DNA of 64,000 bases from Paludibaculum fermentans (GCF_015277775.1 NZ_CP063849.1:7021501-7085500), one strand, 5' to 3'. Positions 38,501-46,729 are shown, numbered from the stretch's first letter. Notes: generated from the sequence alone by a model not told the origin. Translations and numbers: made by a program.

Positions 38501-41500
38501 CAATGGCACGGTGTGGGCATGGGGCTATAACGGCATGGGCCAGTTGGGGGACGGCACACTCATTCAGAGGAACGGGCCAGCGCCGGTGCCCGGCCTGACG
38601 GGCATCACGGATGTGGCCGCCGGCAACTATCACAGCCTGGCGTTGAAGTCCGATGGCACGGTCTGGACATGGGGCTATAACGCCAAAGGCCAACTGGGCG
38701 ATGGGACTTCGGCCAACCGGGGTACCGCCCAGCAGGTCGCGGGTTTGAGCGGAGTGGTCGCCATTGCGGCCGGTCCGTCCGCGAGCATGGCGCTGAAGTC
38801 TGACGGTACGGTGTGGACATGGGGCTACAACAATGCCGGCCAGTTAGGCGACGGGACGATGATAGATCGCCCCACGCCGGTTCAGGTGACGGGACTTGTA
38901 GGAGCCGCCGCGATCGCCATGGGCAATCAAGGCGGGCTTGCGGCGCGGGCGGACGGTTCCGTCTGGGCTTGGGGTTCCAATAGCTACGGACAGTTGGGTG
39001 ACGGCACAACCGCCGCCAGGCTGACGCCCGCGGCCGTGAAGAATGCCAGCAATGTCACTTCCGTCGGCAGCGGGCTCTATCACTACCTCGCCCTACGTTC
39101 GGACGGGACGGTCCTGGCGTGGGGCTACAACGGTTACGGCCAATTGGGGGATGGCTCCACGGCGAACCGCTCCCTGCCTGGCCAGGTGGCGGGCCTGTCG
39201 AATGTGGCGCAGGTAGGTGCCGCACGGTATAGCACCTTCGCCCTGCTGAAGGACGGAACGCTAGTGGCTTGGGGTGACAACTCGAGCGGACAGCTCGGAG
39301 ATGGGACCATGACGGAGCGGCATACGCCCGTCGCGGTGAGCGGCTTGACCGGGGTGACCGGTATCGCCGCGATCTGTCTGTCCTCCTACGGGAACGCAAT
39401 CGCCATCAAGGCCGACGGAAGTTCATGGGCCTGGGGCTCCAATACCAACGGACAGTTAGGGAATGGACTGCTGTTGTTCCGCCCCTGGCCTGGGGTGGTG
39501 AGCGGACTCAACGGAGTCTCGTCCGCGTCGGGACGAGAGAATCATTTCCTGGCGCTGCGAACTGACGCTACGGTCAGGGCGTGGGGCAACAACAGCAATG
39601 GGGAACTGGGTGACGGCACCTGGATTGCGCGGGCTACCCCAGTGACGGTATCCGGATTGTCCGGCGTGAAGCAGGTATCCGCAGGGATGTCCCACAGTGT
39701 GGTCCTGAAGAATGACGGGACCGTCTGGACCTGGGGCTACAACGGCTCCGGCGAGTTGGGTGACGGCAGCACGAATGATCGGGCGGTCCCCGCGCAGGTG
39801 GCCGGCCTGAGCGGCGTCGCCTCCGTGGCGGCCGGCATGGAGCACAGTGTGGCGGTGCTCGCCAATGGCACTGTCTGGACCTGGGGCTACAACAATCAAG
39901 GGCAGCTCGGCGACGGAACCACCAACACTCGCTCACTGCCGGTACAAGTGCCCGGGCTCACGGGTGTGGCGCGTGTTGCTGGCGGCGACCTCTTTACCCT
40001 GGCGCTCAAGACTGACGGAACCGTGTGGGCCTGGGGCGACAATTCCGTGGGGGCCCTGGGAGACGGCACCACCACGGTGCGAATGTCGCCGATACAGGTG
40101 CCCGGTCTCAGCGGGATCCAGGCCATTACGACCGGCTACCGCCACAGCACTGCTCTGGGCTCGGATGGCAGCGTTTGGGTCTGGGGCAACAACGACTCTT
40201 CCGGGATGGGCGATGGGACCACCGCCGCGCACCTGAGCCCGACAAAGCTCCCGGGGCTGACGGGCATCGTCGCAATCTCAGGCGGCGGGCAGCACACCCT
40301 GGCGCTCAAGAACGACGGCACCGTCTGGGCTTGGGGGCGGAATGTCTCCGGGCAGTTGGGTGACGGCACCACCTTCAACCGGGCGACGCCCGTACCCGTG
40401 GCCATGCTGACAGGCGTTGCCGCCGTCTCAGCGGGCGGCGAGAACAGCGTCGCCATCCTGGGTGACGGCACGGTGCTCGCTTGGGGCACAGAGGACTCGG
40501 GCAAGTCGGGCGACGGGCAGTCCAGCCTGGCCATCGTCCCGGTCCAGTCGCTGCCCAACGGTTACGCCGACCTGACCATTTCGATGACGGACGGCGGCGC
40601 ACTTACCATCGGTGCGCAGGCCACCTACACCCTGACAGTCACCAACATTGGGCAGAATGCCAGCAGTGGGGTGATCACCGTGACGGATCCTCTGCCGGCT
40701 GGCCTGAGCTATCTCAGCGCAACCGGCTCGGGCTGGAGTTGTTCGGCCGTGGGACAGTTGGTCACCTGCACCAACCCCAACTCACTGGCTCCCGGTGCCG
40801 CTTCCGTCATCTCTCTCAATGCGACGGTGCTGGCGGCTGCCTATCCGGCCGTGAGCAACATTGCCGCACTCTCCAATGCCAGCGATCTCAATCTGGCGAA
40901 CAACACCACGGGCGATCCCCTGAGTGTCAGCGGCACAGCGGCAGTGAGCATCACACCCGCGTCCGGCAGCGGCGCGCAGCAGGTGTTCCAGGCTGTCTAT
41001 AGCGGCGCCCAGGGATACCAGAAGATTCGCTGGGTACAACTTCTGTTCGCGGTGGCCCCCAATGGTGGCGGACAGGCCTTCTGCTTCCTCCACTATGACG
41101 TGCAAGGCAACGCCTTCTGGCTCTACTCCGATGTCTTCGGCTTCTTCGTAGGGCCGGTGACGCCCGGAGTCGCCTCGAGCGCATTGCAGGGTTCGCATTG
41201 CGCTCTCAACACAGCCGGCTCCAATGTCTCCGGTAATGGCGCGAACCTGACCCTGAACATGGCCGTGGTCTTCAAAGCCGCGGCGGTCCGCAACGTCTAC
41301 ATGCGTGCGATGGACATGACGGACTTCGATACGGGCACCGTGCAGCGCGGTACCTGGACGCAGGTGGCCGCCCCGCTTTCCAATCTGACGGTGAGCCCGG
41401 CCAGCGGAAACGGAGCAAGTCCGACGTTCACCCTCACCTTCCCAGACCCGCCCGGCTTCACCGGCTCGGCTCTCGGTTGGGAGGAGTTCCTGGTCGCCGC

Positions 41501-41822
41501 GGCAACGGACGGCGGCGGGCAGCCCTTCTGCTTCGTGCACTACGACCGGGCGGGCAACGGGTTGTGGATGTACTCTTCCGACGTCGGCTTCTTCCTGGGG
41601 CCGGTGGCGCCCGGAGCGAGCTCGAATGCGTTGAGTAGCTCGGCGTGTTCCGTCAACACCGCCGGAACTACATACCAGAACGTCAGTGGCAACCTGCTTC
41701 TGAATGTTCCATTAACCCTGAAGGCACCCATGAGCGGCACCAAACAGATGTATTTGCGGACCATGGATGCGCTCAGCCGTGACACCGGCTGGCAGCAGAA
41801 AGGAGCGTGGACGATTCCATAG
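32502..41822 (+). CDS. Giant secreted RCC1-repeat/DUF11 protein
   Basis: 3106 residues with a signal peptide (residues 1-30, cleavage near VAQ). I count 45 RCC1-type repeats of about 50 residues (core W-x-WG-x-N-x-x-GQLGDGT). Three lie at residues 60-205, then a non-repetitive insert at about 207-326. The other 42 form three blocks of exactly 14, each followed by one DUF11 domain (near residues 1027-1150, 1855-1971 and 2686-2800). Two related domains of about 150 residues end the protein (each with GGGQ[AP]FCF[LV]HYD and GFF[VL]GPV). No membrane anchor, LPXTG or T9SS signal is seen. 14 repeats would make two seven-bladed propellers. Probably a cell-surface or extracellular binding protein. 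Confidence 0.92.
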   Translation: MSSSFSPRISVLGALSFSIALGGITTAAVAQPGRIRVIEESAGAGYQSRELGAIAGAARIAMPSQGAHLLVLTSSRRVWAWGDNASGQLGTGDVERVEGWHLVEGLEDVVAVAAGTQHSVALKRDGTVWTWGCNYEGQLGDGSLLCHAQPRMVEGLSEVQSIAADGAFTAALRSDGSVVVFGANWTGIAPGEARGLLLRPTLVRGLRLKEELAVQAGRIVGLEKRPEGASVWPGRIGLDRRVLVTDEAISVEEGGRAVFTLPLEEKATAWAAGWALAWIEGGAEMESGDGAAEQAASGSGQKAAAGIAAARLATAALTGGLSRAAVGPGWVAAGQSHSLKLNADGTVWAWGRNSAGQLGDGTTAQRSRAVQVYGLTGVVALSGGSGHSLALKSDGTVWSWGQNWAGQLGDGTTTTRLTPVQVQGLSGITAIASGMEHNLARKNDGTVWAWGYNSDGQIGDGSNTNRTVPVQVPAMTNAAAVGAGSYFSLVVKSDGSVWGWGANLQGQLGDGTTTSRVSPVQASGVSGATAVAGGSSHTLALKSNGTVLAWGANYSGSLGDTTSAQRLTAVAVSGVSSAVAIAAAQNHSEAVKADGTLWIWGENPQGQLGNGTVFDQFTPFAVNGLSGVAAAATGRYHTLAMKADGSIVSWGFDEEGQLGTGATTVRMSAISPAGLTNVTRIALNNTHALALRSDGSVWSWGQNAFGQLGNGSNGIAANVPGAISGLSGITAVAVGYAHSLALKNDGTVWAWGQNWGGHLGDGTNTNRNAPVQVVGLSTVTAIAAGINHSLAVKADGTVWAMGYNGNGQLGDGSTTNRNTAVQVSGLTGIVAVAGGNASSYALKNDGTVWAWGSNGQGQLGDGTNTQRTTPVQVTGLTGIVAISSDNNHTLALKNDGTVWGWGQNGSGQLGDGSTTNRKSPVQVTGLTSVAGISAGQTHSLAVLTNGTLWAWGYNGFGQLGDGSLTQRTVPVQIAGFSGVSSVTAGVNQSMAVLTNGTVLSWGSVGCGQLGEGSTLLSAGGAAVLNAAASDLVLTKTAARPFRLSAYAAYTLSVTNAGGLASSGVTTLTDVLPAGLTYVSAFGPGWSCGASGQTVTCVSVNPVYSGVGTSVAILVGVSPSASATLSNTATLVNASDSNTANNTSTTVTNVTPQLPGTGLIAAGRNAGFRVNGSGAIFSWGDNSSAQLGDGTQAGRSTPMQVLGNLSGVIAMASGSGHALALKSDGTVWGWGNNGSGQLGDASNALRYLPVQASGLTNVISISAGEQFSMALKSDGTVWCWGSNSNGQLGDGTTTSRNTPVQVTGLTGVVGISAGNYFALAVKSDGTVLSWGYNNAGQLGDGGTTSRSTALPVSGLSGAIAVSAGGSHSLALMGDGSVRGWGQNWGGHLGDGTTTQRLTPVQALGLNGVIVLVSGRDHNLALRSDGTVWGWGSANDGQLGNNNMQNVTTPTLIASAGPAAGLAAGDLHSLILRTDGSVYSMGYNGLGQLGNGAALLRAAPGSAGGLTGIVSASVSVSFGIASRNDGTVWTWGRNFNGQLGNGAMGWGTGVPAQVAGLAGFTAVAAGDGHALALKSDGTVWAWGQNYYGQLGDGTTTTRGTPAQVTGLTSIVAVAAGQGFSLALRNDGAVWAWGLNNNGQLGDGTTTNRSTPYQAFSSAIAISAGTSHSLVVKSDGTAWAWGWNGNGQLGDGTTANRTNPIQVPGLTGMSKISAGNSSSAALKSDGTVWTWGWNGNGQLGDGTTTSHTSPVQVSGLTSVTALSAGTNHVAALRNDGTLWAWGFNLYGQLGDGTTVNRTVPVQVNGFSGVAAVAAGGFETLAIKTDTSLWSWGSFSYGQLGNGATLTVFAPTAIAAVPPPDLALSNTASIQFAVGAKASYLFSVTNVGGSATSGTITLSDTLPAGLSYASASGAGWSCSANGQTVTCTSGTVIYPNFSSNLSIQVNVAQAAYPSVSNTASVALAADVNAVNNSSTVVKPVSQQASAQSHMLIAMGVGHTLRVAPNGTVWAWGYNGMGQLGDGTLIQRNGPAPVPGLTGITDVAAGNYHSLALKSDGTVWTWGYNAKGQLGDGTSANRGTAQQVAGLSGVVAIAAGPSASMALKSDGTVWTWGYNNAGQLGDGTMIDRPTPVQVTGLVGAAAIAMGNQGGLAARADGSVWAWGSNSYGQLGDGTTAARLTPAAVKNASNVTSVGSGLYHYLALRSDGTVLAWGYNGYGQLGDGSTANRSLPGQVAGLSNVAQVGAARYSTFALLKDGTLVAWGDNSSGQLGDGTMTERHTPVAVSGLTGVTGIAAICLSSYGNAIAIKADGSSWAWGSNTNGQLGNGLLLFRPWPGVVSGLNGVSSASGRENHFLALRTDATVRAWGNNSNGELGDGTWIARATPVTVSGLSGVKQVSAGMSHSVVLKNDGTVWTWGYNGSGELGDGSTNDRAVPAQVAGLSGVASVAAGMEHSVAVLANGTVWTWGYNNQGQLGDGTTNTRSLPVQVPGLTGVARVAGGDLFTLALKTDGTVWAWGDNSVGALGDGTTTVRMSPIQVPGLSGIQAITTGYRHSTALGSDGSVWVWGNNDSSGMGDGTTAAHLSPTKLPGLTGIVAISGGGQHTLALKNDGTVWAWGRNVSGQLGDGTTFNRATPVPVAMLTGVAAVSAGGENSVAILGDGTVLAWGTEDSGKSGDGQSSLAIVPVQSLPNGYADLTISMTDGGALTIGAQATYTLTVTNIGQNASSGVITVTDPLPAGLSYLSATGSGWSCSAVGQLVTCTNPNSLAPGAASVISLNATVLAAAYPAVSNIAALSNASDLNLANNTTGDPLSVSGTAAVSITPASGSGAQQVFQAVYSGAQGYQKIRWVQLLFAVAPNGGGQAFCFLHYDVQGNAFWLYSDVFGFFVGPVTPGVASSALQGSHCALNTAGSNVSGNGANLTLNMAVVFKAAAVRNVYMRAMDMTDFDTGTVQRGTWTQVAAPLSNLTVSPASGNGASPTFTLTFPDPPGFTGSALGWEEFLVAAATDGGGQPFCFVHYDRAGNGLWMYSSDVGFFLGPVAPGASSNALSSSACSVNTAGTTYQNVSGNLLLNVPLTLKAPMSGTKQMYLRTMDALSRDTGWQQKGAWTIP
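33480..35560 (+). repeat. RCC1 block A, 14 tandem units of about 150 bases
   Basis: DNA-level tandem repeat inside the giant gene. Units are diverged but share runs such as GATGGCACGGTTTGGGC and GGGCAACTGGGAGACGG. They follow three leading units and an insert, and end at the first DUF11 coding segment. Confidence 0.85.
35970..38050 (+). repeat. RCC1 block B, 14 tandem units
   Basis: Same unit length as block A. Several neighbouring units differ by only a few codons (for example those around 37500-37740), suggesting recent duplication or gene conversion. Ends at the second DUF11 segment. Confidence 0.85.
38455..40550 (+). repeat. RCC1 block C, 14 tandem units
   Basis: Third block, with the same count and unit length. 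The last unit (GTEDSGKSGDGQ) is degenerate at its core, as is the last unit of block A. Ends at the third DUF11 segment. Confidence 0.85.
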
Positions 41823-41842
41823 CCACGGCTCACCGCAATGAG

Positions 41843-41874
41843 GGCCGCGCCGGTTACAGGGGGCCGGCGCGGCC
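41843..41874 (+). terminator. Long GC hairpin after the giant gene
   Basis: Perfect 11-bp stem (GGCCGCGCCGG / CCGGCGCGGCC) with a 10-base loop, starting 21 bases after the stop. No T-tract follows, but stem strength suggests a terminator or a 3' stabiliser. Confidence 0.55.
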
Positions 41875-42092
41875 AGCAACCTGGCCGAAGTTCTCGACGC
41901 CTGCGGATCGAAGCCGGATTCATCCGCCTGAGCATCGCGTGTGCAAACAAAGTGCCCGGCATCGTGGCTGGCGCGGTCGTTCCAGTCCTTCCTCCTCCAT
42001 TCCGCGACCACGCGCAAATCGGTTGGTGCCCGCATGCTACGATCTTCTTGCGCCGGTGAGCCTGGACTGCTGATTGCGGCGTGGCCAGGACT

Positions 42093-42980
42093 ATGCGGAT
42101 CACTCATTTCCTGACGATTGACGGCGATGACACGGCGATGGTTGCCCGCTTGGAAGGCCTGGGGCTGGACCTCTCCGATGCCGGGTCTCGAATTCGTCTG
42201 CGCTTCTTCCAGGTGGCCGAGGATGATGTGCGCTGGCATGAGGTATCGCGGTTGCTGGCGGAGCTCGAGGCGAACCAGCACTTCGTCGGCCGGCGGATTG
42301 AGACATCCTTCACCAGGCAGGAACTGGCTGCTGCGGACTTCCTCGCCTTGGCCAACTGCTGGACGAGTGGATACCCTGAGCCTTCCGATCTCACCGCGGT
42401 CCCCGGCCTGCGTTGTTTGCCCTTCGAACTCGTGAACTACGACTTCGCCGACCGGTGTATCGCCTGCGGCATGGGTTCCCGGCAGAAGGCGCCGTTCCGG
42501 ATGAAGAAAGAGCCGGCCTGGGGCCGCAGGTCGATTCTCAAGCTGAACTGGGTGCCGGATGAGGTGTTTGTCCGGAGGGATTGTTGGGAGGCCGTCTTCC
42601 GCCCTTTCGGAGTCGAGTGCGATCCAGTGTTGCACCATCAATCCGGCGCGGTGCTGGAAACAGTGGTCCAGCTGAGATTGGAAAAGACGGCCAGCCTGCA
42701 TAGGGAGGGCGTAACGCCCATCATCTGCACGAGGTGTGGCCGCCATAAGTACGCGCCGAATCAGCGAGGCCCGTTTCCGGCTGTCCTCGGCGCAGGGCCG
42801 GAGATGACCAAGACCCAAGAGTATTTCGGGCATGACGGAACGGCCTACAACGAGATCCTGGTGACTGCGGCACTTTTCGAAAGCATCCGGTCGGCCGGCT
42901 TGAGAGGCGCCGAGTTTCGTCCTTGCGCCAGCCAGGGGAACGCGCGCCCTGCCTCCTCCGGGACGCCATTCCCTGGCTGA
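42093..42980 (+). CDS. Double-CXXCG-motif protein
   Basis: 295 residues from the ATG at 42093; a GTG at 42081 is an in-frame alternative. Two CXXCG pairs are present, C122-I-A-C125-G and C212-T-R-C215-G, probably binding one zinc. This motif pair defines a family expanded in Myxococcales, where members serve as SitI6-type immunity proteins. Between them lies WGRRSILKLNWVPDEVFVRR and a VLETVVQLRLEKT segment. No signal peptide. It follows the giant gene by 270 bases; whether the two are linked is unknown. Assignment to the family is by motif only. Confidence 0.6.
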   Translation: MRITHFLTIDGDDTAMVARLEGLGLDLSDAGSRIRLRFFQVAEDDVRWHEVSRLLAELEANQHFVGRRIETSFTRQELAAADFLALANCWTSGYPEPSDLTAVPGLRCLPFELVNYDFADRCIACGMGSRQKAPFRMKKEPAWGRRSILKLNWVPDEVFVRRDCWEAVFRPFGVECDPVLHHQSGAVLETVVQLRLEKTASLHREGVTPIICTRCGRHKYAPNQRGPFPAVLGAGPEMTKTQEYFGHDGTAYNEILVTAALFESIRSAGLRGAEFRPCASQGNARPASSGTPFPG

Positions 42981-42996
42981 AGCCGCGCGGGCGGCT
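42981..42996. terminator. Hairpin between convergent genes
   Basis: AGCCGC-GCGG-GCGGCT spans the 14-base gap between the convergent stop codons at 42980 and 42995. Plausible shared terminator, no T-tract. Confidence 0.35.
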
Positions 42997-45373
42997 AGAA
43001 CGACCAGCGGACGGTCACCCGCCCGGAACGCGGCGCTCCGGGCTTCACGTAGAGGTTGTCGTAGGAGCCCGTGAAGTAGCGCGTGTTGGTCAGGTTGTAG
43101 GCATTGAACTGAATGCCGAAGTGCCCCACCCGGTAGGACAGCGAGCCTTCCAGTAGCCCGTAGCCCGGCAGGTGGAACGTATTGAAGAGGTCGCCCGACT
43201 GGTCCCCGTAACGCCGGCCGCCCAGGCCGATGCCCAGGCCCTTGGCCCAGCCGCGCTGGATCTCGTAGCGCGTCCAAAGATTGAAAGCATGCCGCGGTGC
43301 GTTCTGCGTGGGCGTGCCAACAGGAATCGTGTTGTCCTCAGTGACCTTCGCGTTGTTAAAGGCGTAAGCCGTGGTGAGGCTCCAGCCGCCGCGCAGCAGG
43401 AAGGTGCTCTCCGCCTCCACGCCCCGGCTGCGCTGTTGGCCGGTGACGATGGAGAAGTTGGGGTGGCCGAGGTCGGCCGTGAGCACATTGCCGCGCCGCA
43501 GGTCGTAGAGGGCGAGTGTAGACATCAGCCGGCCATTCAGCAGGCTGGACTTCAGGCCGCCTTCCCATTGACGGCCCTTCTCCGGCGGAGCGAATGTCCC
43601 GTTCTCAGCGCCTGCCTCATAAACGCGGCCGGACTGCGGCAGGAAGGAACGGCTATAGCTGCCGTACAAGGCAAGGCCGGGCAGTAGCTGATAGTTCGCG
43701 CCGATGCGCGGAGTGAAGGTGGAACTGCTGTGGCCGGGGTCCGGCAGGTCGCGGTTGGAGGTGAAGTTCATGCGTCCTCCGGCGGTCACCGTGAGCCGTT
43801 GGCCCAGGCGCAGGTGGTCCTGGAAGTAGAGGCCCGTGAACTGCATTAGCGTATGGCCGGCGTAAGCGGGGATCAATGCGGACGTCTTCGACTGTCCATA
43901 GACTGGCCGGAACAGATCGATGGGCGTGTACTGTGACATGTCGCTGAAGTCGATGGATTCGCCGCTGAAGACGGTGGGGTTGCGGAAGTAGTCCACGCCC
44001 ACCACCACTTCGTGACGGATGGCCCCGGTGTGGAAGACTCCATCCGCGGAGGTGTCGATCGCGTAGTTCTTCCAGTTCTGGTCGTAGCTGAGCGGGTAGC
44101 GGTATAGAGTGCGTTCGTCCACGTCCATAAAGCCGGGATAGAGCAGGTTCTTCCAGATCTGGCGGTAGGCGGCGACACGCCCGTTCTGGCGGACCCGGAA
44201 GCCTTCGCGGAACTGATGCGTGAACTCCCAGCCGAGCTGGCGGTTGTCCTCGTGCACTGAATTGTCGTCGTTGCCGGTCTCGCCGACATAGCGGCTGACG
44301 GGGATTTCGCCGTTGATGTTCGGCAGGACAGTGCCCTGGGCGGGCAGCGGGAAGGCGTGGCGGCCGTTGTCCTGCTGGTAGCGGCCCAGCAGTGTCAGCG
44401 AGGTGGCCGGGGTGATGCGCCATGTGACCGAGGGCGCGACATAGGCGCGGTGCAGGCGGGCGTAGTCGACAAATGAATCCTGCCGGCGGTCCAGGGCAAA
44501 GACGCGGCCGTACAGCGTGCGTGACCGGTTCAGCGAGCCGCCGAAGTCCACGCTGGGGCTGTTGAAGGCGAAGGATCCGCCAGTGTATTCCAGGTTGAGG
44601 AATGCATCGGACTTGGGCCGTTTGCTGCGCAGGTTTACCAGTCCGCCCAGCACGCCCTGGCCGTAGAGGGCGGAAGACGGGCCCTTCATGACTTCCACGG
44701 TCTCCAGGCCGCCGATCTCGTCGGCCGTGCCGTTGCCGCCGCGCAGGCCGTCGAGATAGGTGGTGAACGACGAGTCGAAACCGCGAATGCGGTAGTAATC
44801 CCAGCCATCGTAGTAGCCGCCGGGCATGATGCCGGCGACATTCCTCAAGGCGTCGTCGAGTCTGACGGCACCCTGGTCGTCGAGCACCTTGCGTGTCACC
44901 ACTGTGATGCTCTGTGGGATCTCCAGGAGGGGCAAGTCGAGCTTGGCGCCGGAGTTGGTCTCCTCGGCAATGTAGTCGATCTGCGCGACAACCGAGACAC
45001 TGCTGTGGACGTCTTCGGGGCGCAGGGTGAAGTCGGCCTGGGCGGTGGAGTCCGCCGCCAGGGTCACCGCGCGTTCCGTCGTGGCGAAGCGCGCCGATGA
45101 GACGCGGACGGGGAGCGTGCCCATGGGGAGCGCCAGCGTGTAGGCGCCATTGACTCCCGTTCGGGTCTCCACGCGGAAGGCTCCGCAGGAGACAGAGACG
45201 GTGGCTCCGGCCAGGGCTGCGCCGGAGGTGTCGGAGACCGTGCCCGAGAGAGTTGCCTCGAACTTCTGCGAGGCCAGGGTGCATGCGGGTGTAGCGGCGG
45301 TCTGGTGTTGCTGGGCGGGCGGTTGGGCCGCCAGTGGGATGAGAACGGTAAGTAGAGCTATCAGGTTACGCAT
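42995..45373 (-). CDS. TonB-dependent siderophore-type receptor
   Basis: 792 residues, signal peptide (MRNLIALLTVLIPLAAQ). Residues 40-115 are a carboxypeptidase-regulatory-like domain (LSGTVSDTSGAALAGATVSV), typical of acidobacterial receptors. The plug (residues 135-250) has LPLLEIPQSITVVTRKVLDD, YRIRGFDSSFTTYLDGLRGG and VEVMKGPSSALYGQGVLGGL, which match ferrichrome-type (FhuA/FhuE) receptors. The 22-strand barrel follows and ends VTVRWSF with a terminal Phe. It lies 39 bases after the PepSY gene on the same strand; together they suggest uptake of an iron chelate. Confidence 0.94.
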   Translation of the reverse strand: MRNLIALLTVLIPLAAQPPAQQHQTAATPACTLASQKFEATLSGTVSDTSGAALAGATVSVSCGAFRVETRTGVNGAYTLALPMGTLPVRVSSARFATTERAVTLAADSTAQADFTLRPEDVHSSVSVVAQIDYIAEETNSGAKLDLPLLEIPQSITVVTRKVLDDQGAVRLDDALRNVAGIMPGGYYDGWDYYRIRGFDSSFTTYLDGLRGGNGTADEIGGLETVEVMKGPSSALYGQGVLGGLVNLRSKRPKSDAFLNLEYTGGSFAFNSPSVDFGGSLNRSRTLYGRVFALDRRQDSFVDYARLHRAYVAPSVTWRITPATSLTLLGRYQQDNGRHAFPLPAQGTVLPNINGEIPVSRYVGETGNDDNSVHEDNRQLGWEFTHQFREGFRVRQNGRVAAYRQIWKNLLYPGFMDVDERTLYRYPLSYDQNWKNYAIDTSADGVFHTGAIRHEVVVGVDYFRNPTVFSGESIDFSDMSQYTPIDLFRPVYGQSKTSALIPAYAGHTLMQFTGLYFQDHLRLGQRLTVTAGGRMNFTSNRDLPDPGHSSSTFTPRIGANYQLLPGLALYGSYSRSFLPQSGRVYEAGAENGTFAPPEKGRQWEGGLKSSLLNGRLMSTLALYDLRRGNVLTADLGHPNFSIVTGQQRSRGVEAESTFLLRGGWSLTTAYAFNNAKVTEDNTIPVGTPTQNAPRHAFNLWTRYEIQRGWAKGLGIGLGGRRYGDQSGDLFNTFHLPGYGLLEGSLSYRVGHFGIQFNAYNLTNTRYFTGSYDNLYVKPGAPRSGRVTVRWSF

Positions 45374-45412
45374 CGGCGATCATGGACCTTTCCATTTGCA
45401 AAAAAGCGGTTT

Positions 45413-46579
45413 TCAGGCGACCGGGGCCTCGGATTTTGCGGCGGCGGAGCGCAGGCGCTTCCAGCGGCGTCCGAGGTAGCGGTTCCAATACATCAGCGCT
45501 CCGGTGACGGCGAGCGCGGGCAGGCTGAGTCCCAGCAGGGCCCAGAGCGTCTTGATGCCCTGGCCCCAATTCACGCCGAAGTGCAGCGGCGACAGCCAGA
45601 ACACAAAGGTGCTGCCCAGCGTGGGATTCACGCCGCTGTGCCACACCGCGAGCTGCCGGCCGCTCTCCGGGTGGAAGTAAACATAGTCCATCCGGGTGAA
45701 GTCGTTGCGGCGGCCGCGCGACAGGAAGACGGTGATGGGATGGTTGGCGTCCTCGCCCAGGTAGACGCCGGCGAGGCGGCCGGCCGGGAAGTTCCGGACG
45801 GCCTGTCCCAGCACGGCCGAGAGATCGGCGGAGCGGCGCTGTGCCTTGATGTGGATCTCCGGTTCGCGCCCGCCTTCCACGGAAGAGAAGACATTTACGA
45901 CGGCGGCCACCTGCTGGGGGAAGACGAAGTTGATGCCGGAGATGCTCCACATGACGACGAACGCGAGGGTGTAGAAGCCGGCGGCGCTATGCAGGTCGAA
46001 GTTGATGCGGCGCCAGCTGCGGCGAAAGTCGACTATCAGGGCCTGGGGCCAGCGCCGGATGCCGGGCCACCAGAGCACGAGACCGGTGAGCGACAGCAGC
46101 AACAGGAGCCCGGCTCCGATGGCGTTCACGACATAGCCGGGCAGGCCCAGCAGCAGGTGGATGTGGAGGTCCGAGACCCAGTGGAGCCAGGAGGACTCGA
46201 TATCGAGCGCGCCCAGCAGATGGCCGTCGGAAGGATCGGCCATGACGAAAAGTTCGCGCCCGCCATCGCCCTGCATGTAGACCAGAACGTTGTCACTCCC
46301 CACGCCGGGCAGGTAGCCGCCGCTCAGCCGGAAGTCGGGATAGGCGGTCCGGGCACGTACCATTACGGTGAAGAGGTCCGCGCGCTCAGGGCGGTCCGGA
46401 TTCGGGGCCCGCATCAGGTGGGGGTAAGTGAGTGCGGCGAGCTCCTGCTTGAAGACGAGAATGGAGCCGGAGATCCCAATGACGATGGCATAAAGGCCCG
46501 CAAACAGGCCGACCCAGAGGTGGATCTGGAACAGGGCCTTGCGCCACCAGAGGGGCTGGGGCTTGTCGAGGAAGCTCAT
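45413..46579 (-). CDS. PepSY-associated membrane protein (iron uptake type)
   Basis: 388 residues. N-terminal helix KALFQIHLWVGLFAGLYAIV and IGISGSILVFKQELAAL, then a PepSY-containing loop, helices at about 190-215 (GAGLLLLLSLTGLVLWWPG) and FDLHSAAGFYTLAFVVMWSI, and a last helix near 365 (LWALLGLSLPALAVTGALMY). The WWPG-IRRWP loop and conserved His residues (QIHLW, DLHSAAG) match PiuB-like proteins thought to reduce or release iron from siderophores in the periplasm. It is the first gene of the operon with the TonB receptor and is preceded by a long structured leader. Confidence 0.92.
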   Translation of the reverse strand: MSFLDKPQPLWWRKALFQIHLWVGLFAGLYAIVIGISGSILVFKQELAALTYPHLMRAPNPDRPERADLFTVMVRARTAYPDFRLSGGYLPGVGSDNVLVYMQGDGGRELFVMADPSDGHLLGALDIESSWLHWVSDLHIHLLLGLPGYVVNAIGAGLLLLLSLTGLVLWWPGIRRWPQALIVDFRRSWRRINFDLHSAAGFYTLAFVVMWSISGINFVFPQQVAAVVNVFSSVEGGREPEIHIKAQRRSADLSAVLGQAVRNFPAGRLAGVYLGEDANHPITVFLSRGRRNDFTRMDYVYFHPESGRQLAVWHSGVNPTLGSTFVFWLSPLHFGVNWGQGIKTLWALLGLSLPALAVTGALMYWNRYLGRRWKRLRSAAAKSEAPVA

Positions 46580-46729
46580 CGCCGGTGCGCACCTCGCCTG
46601 GTGCGGGTTCCGGGTAGATGCGCCGGGCCTGATGGGGACAACTCACCCGGGCCGCGCATGGGCAGCAGTTCTGTAGTCAAGCATCCTTCCTTCGCCGCGC
46701 GGGCTCCGCGCGCCGTTGTCAATGAAGGA

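Noticed and set aside
36000-40000. Tandem repeats as CRISPR
   Set aside because: Repeats of about 150 bases without spacers, in frame and coding, are protein repeats.
32502-41822. Giant gene as a Rhs/YD or adhesin toxin
   Set aside because: Repeats are RCC1 and DUF11, not YD; the C-terminal pair of domains is repeated and lacks nuclease or toxin motifs.
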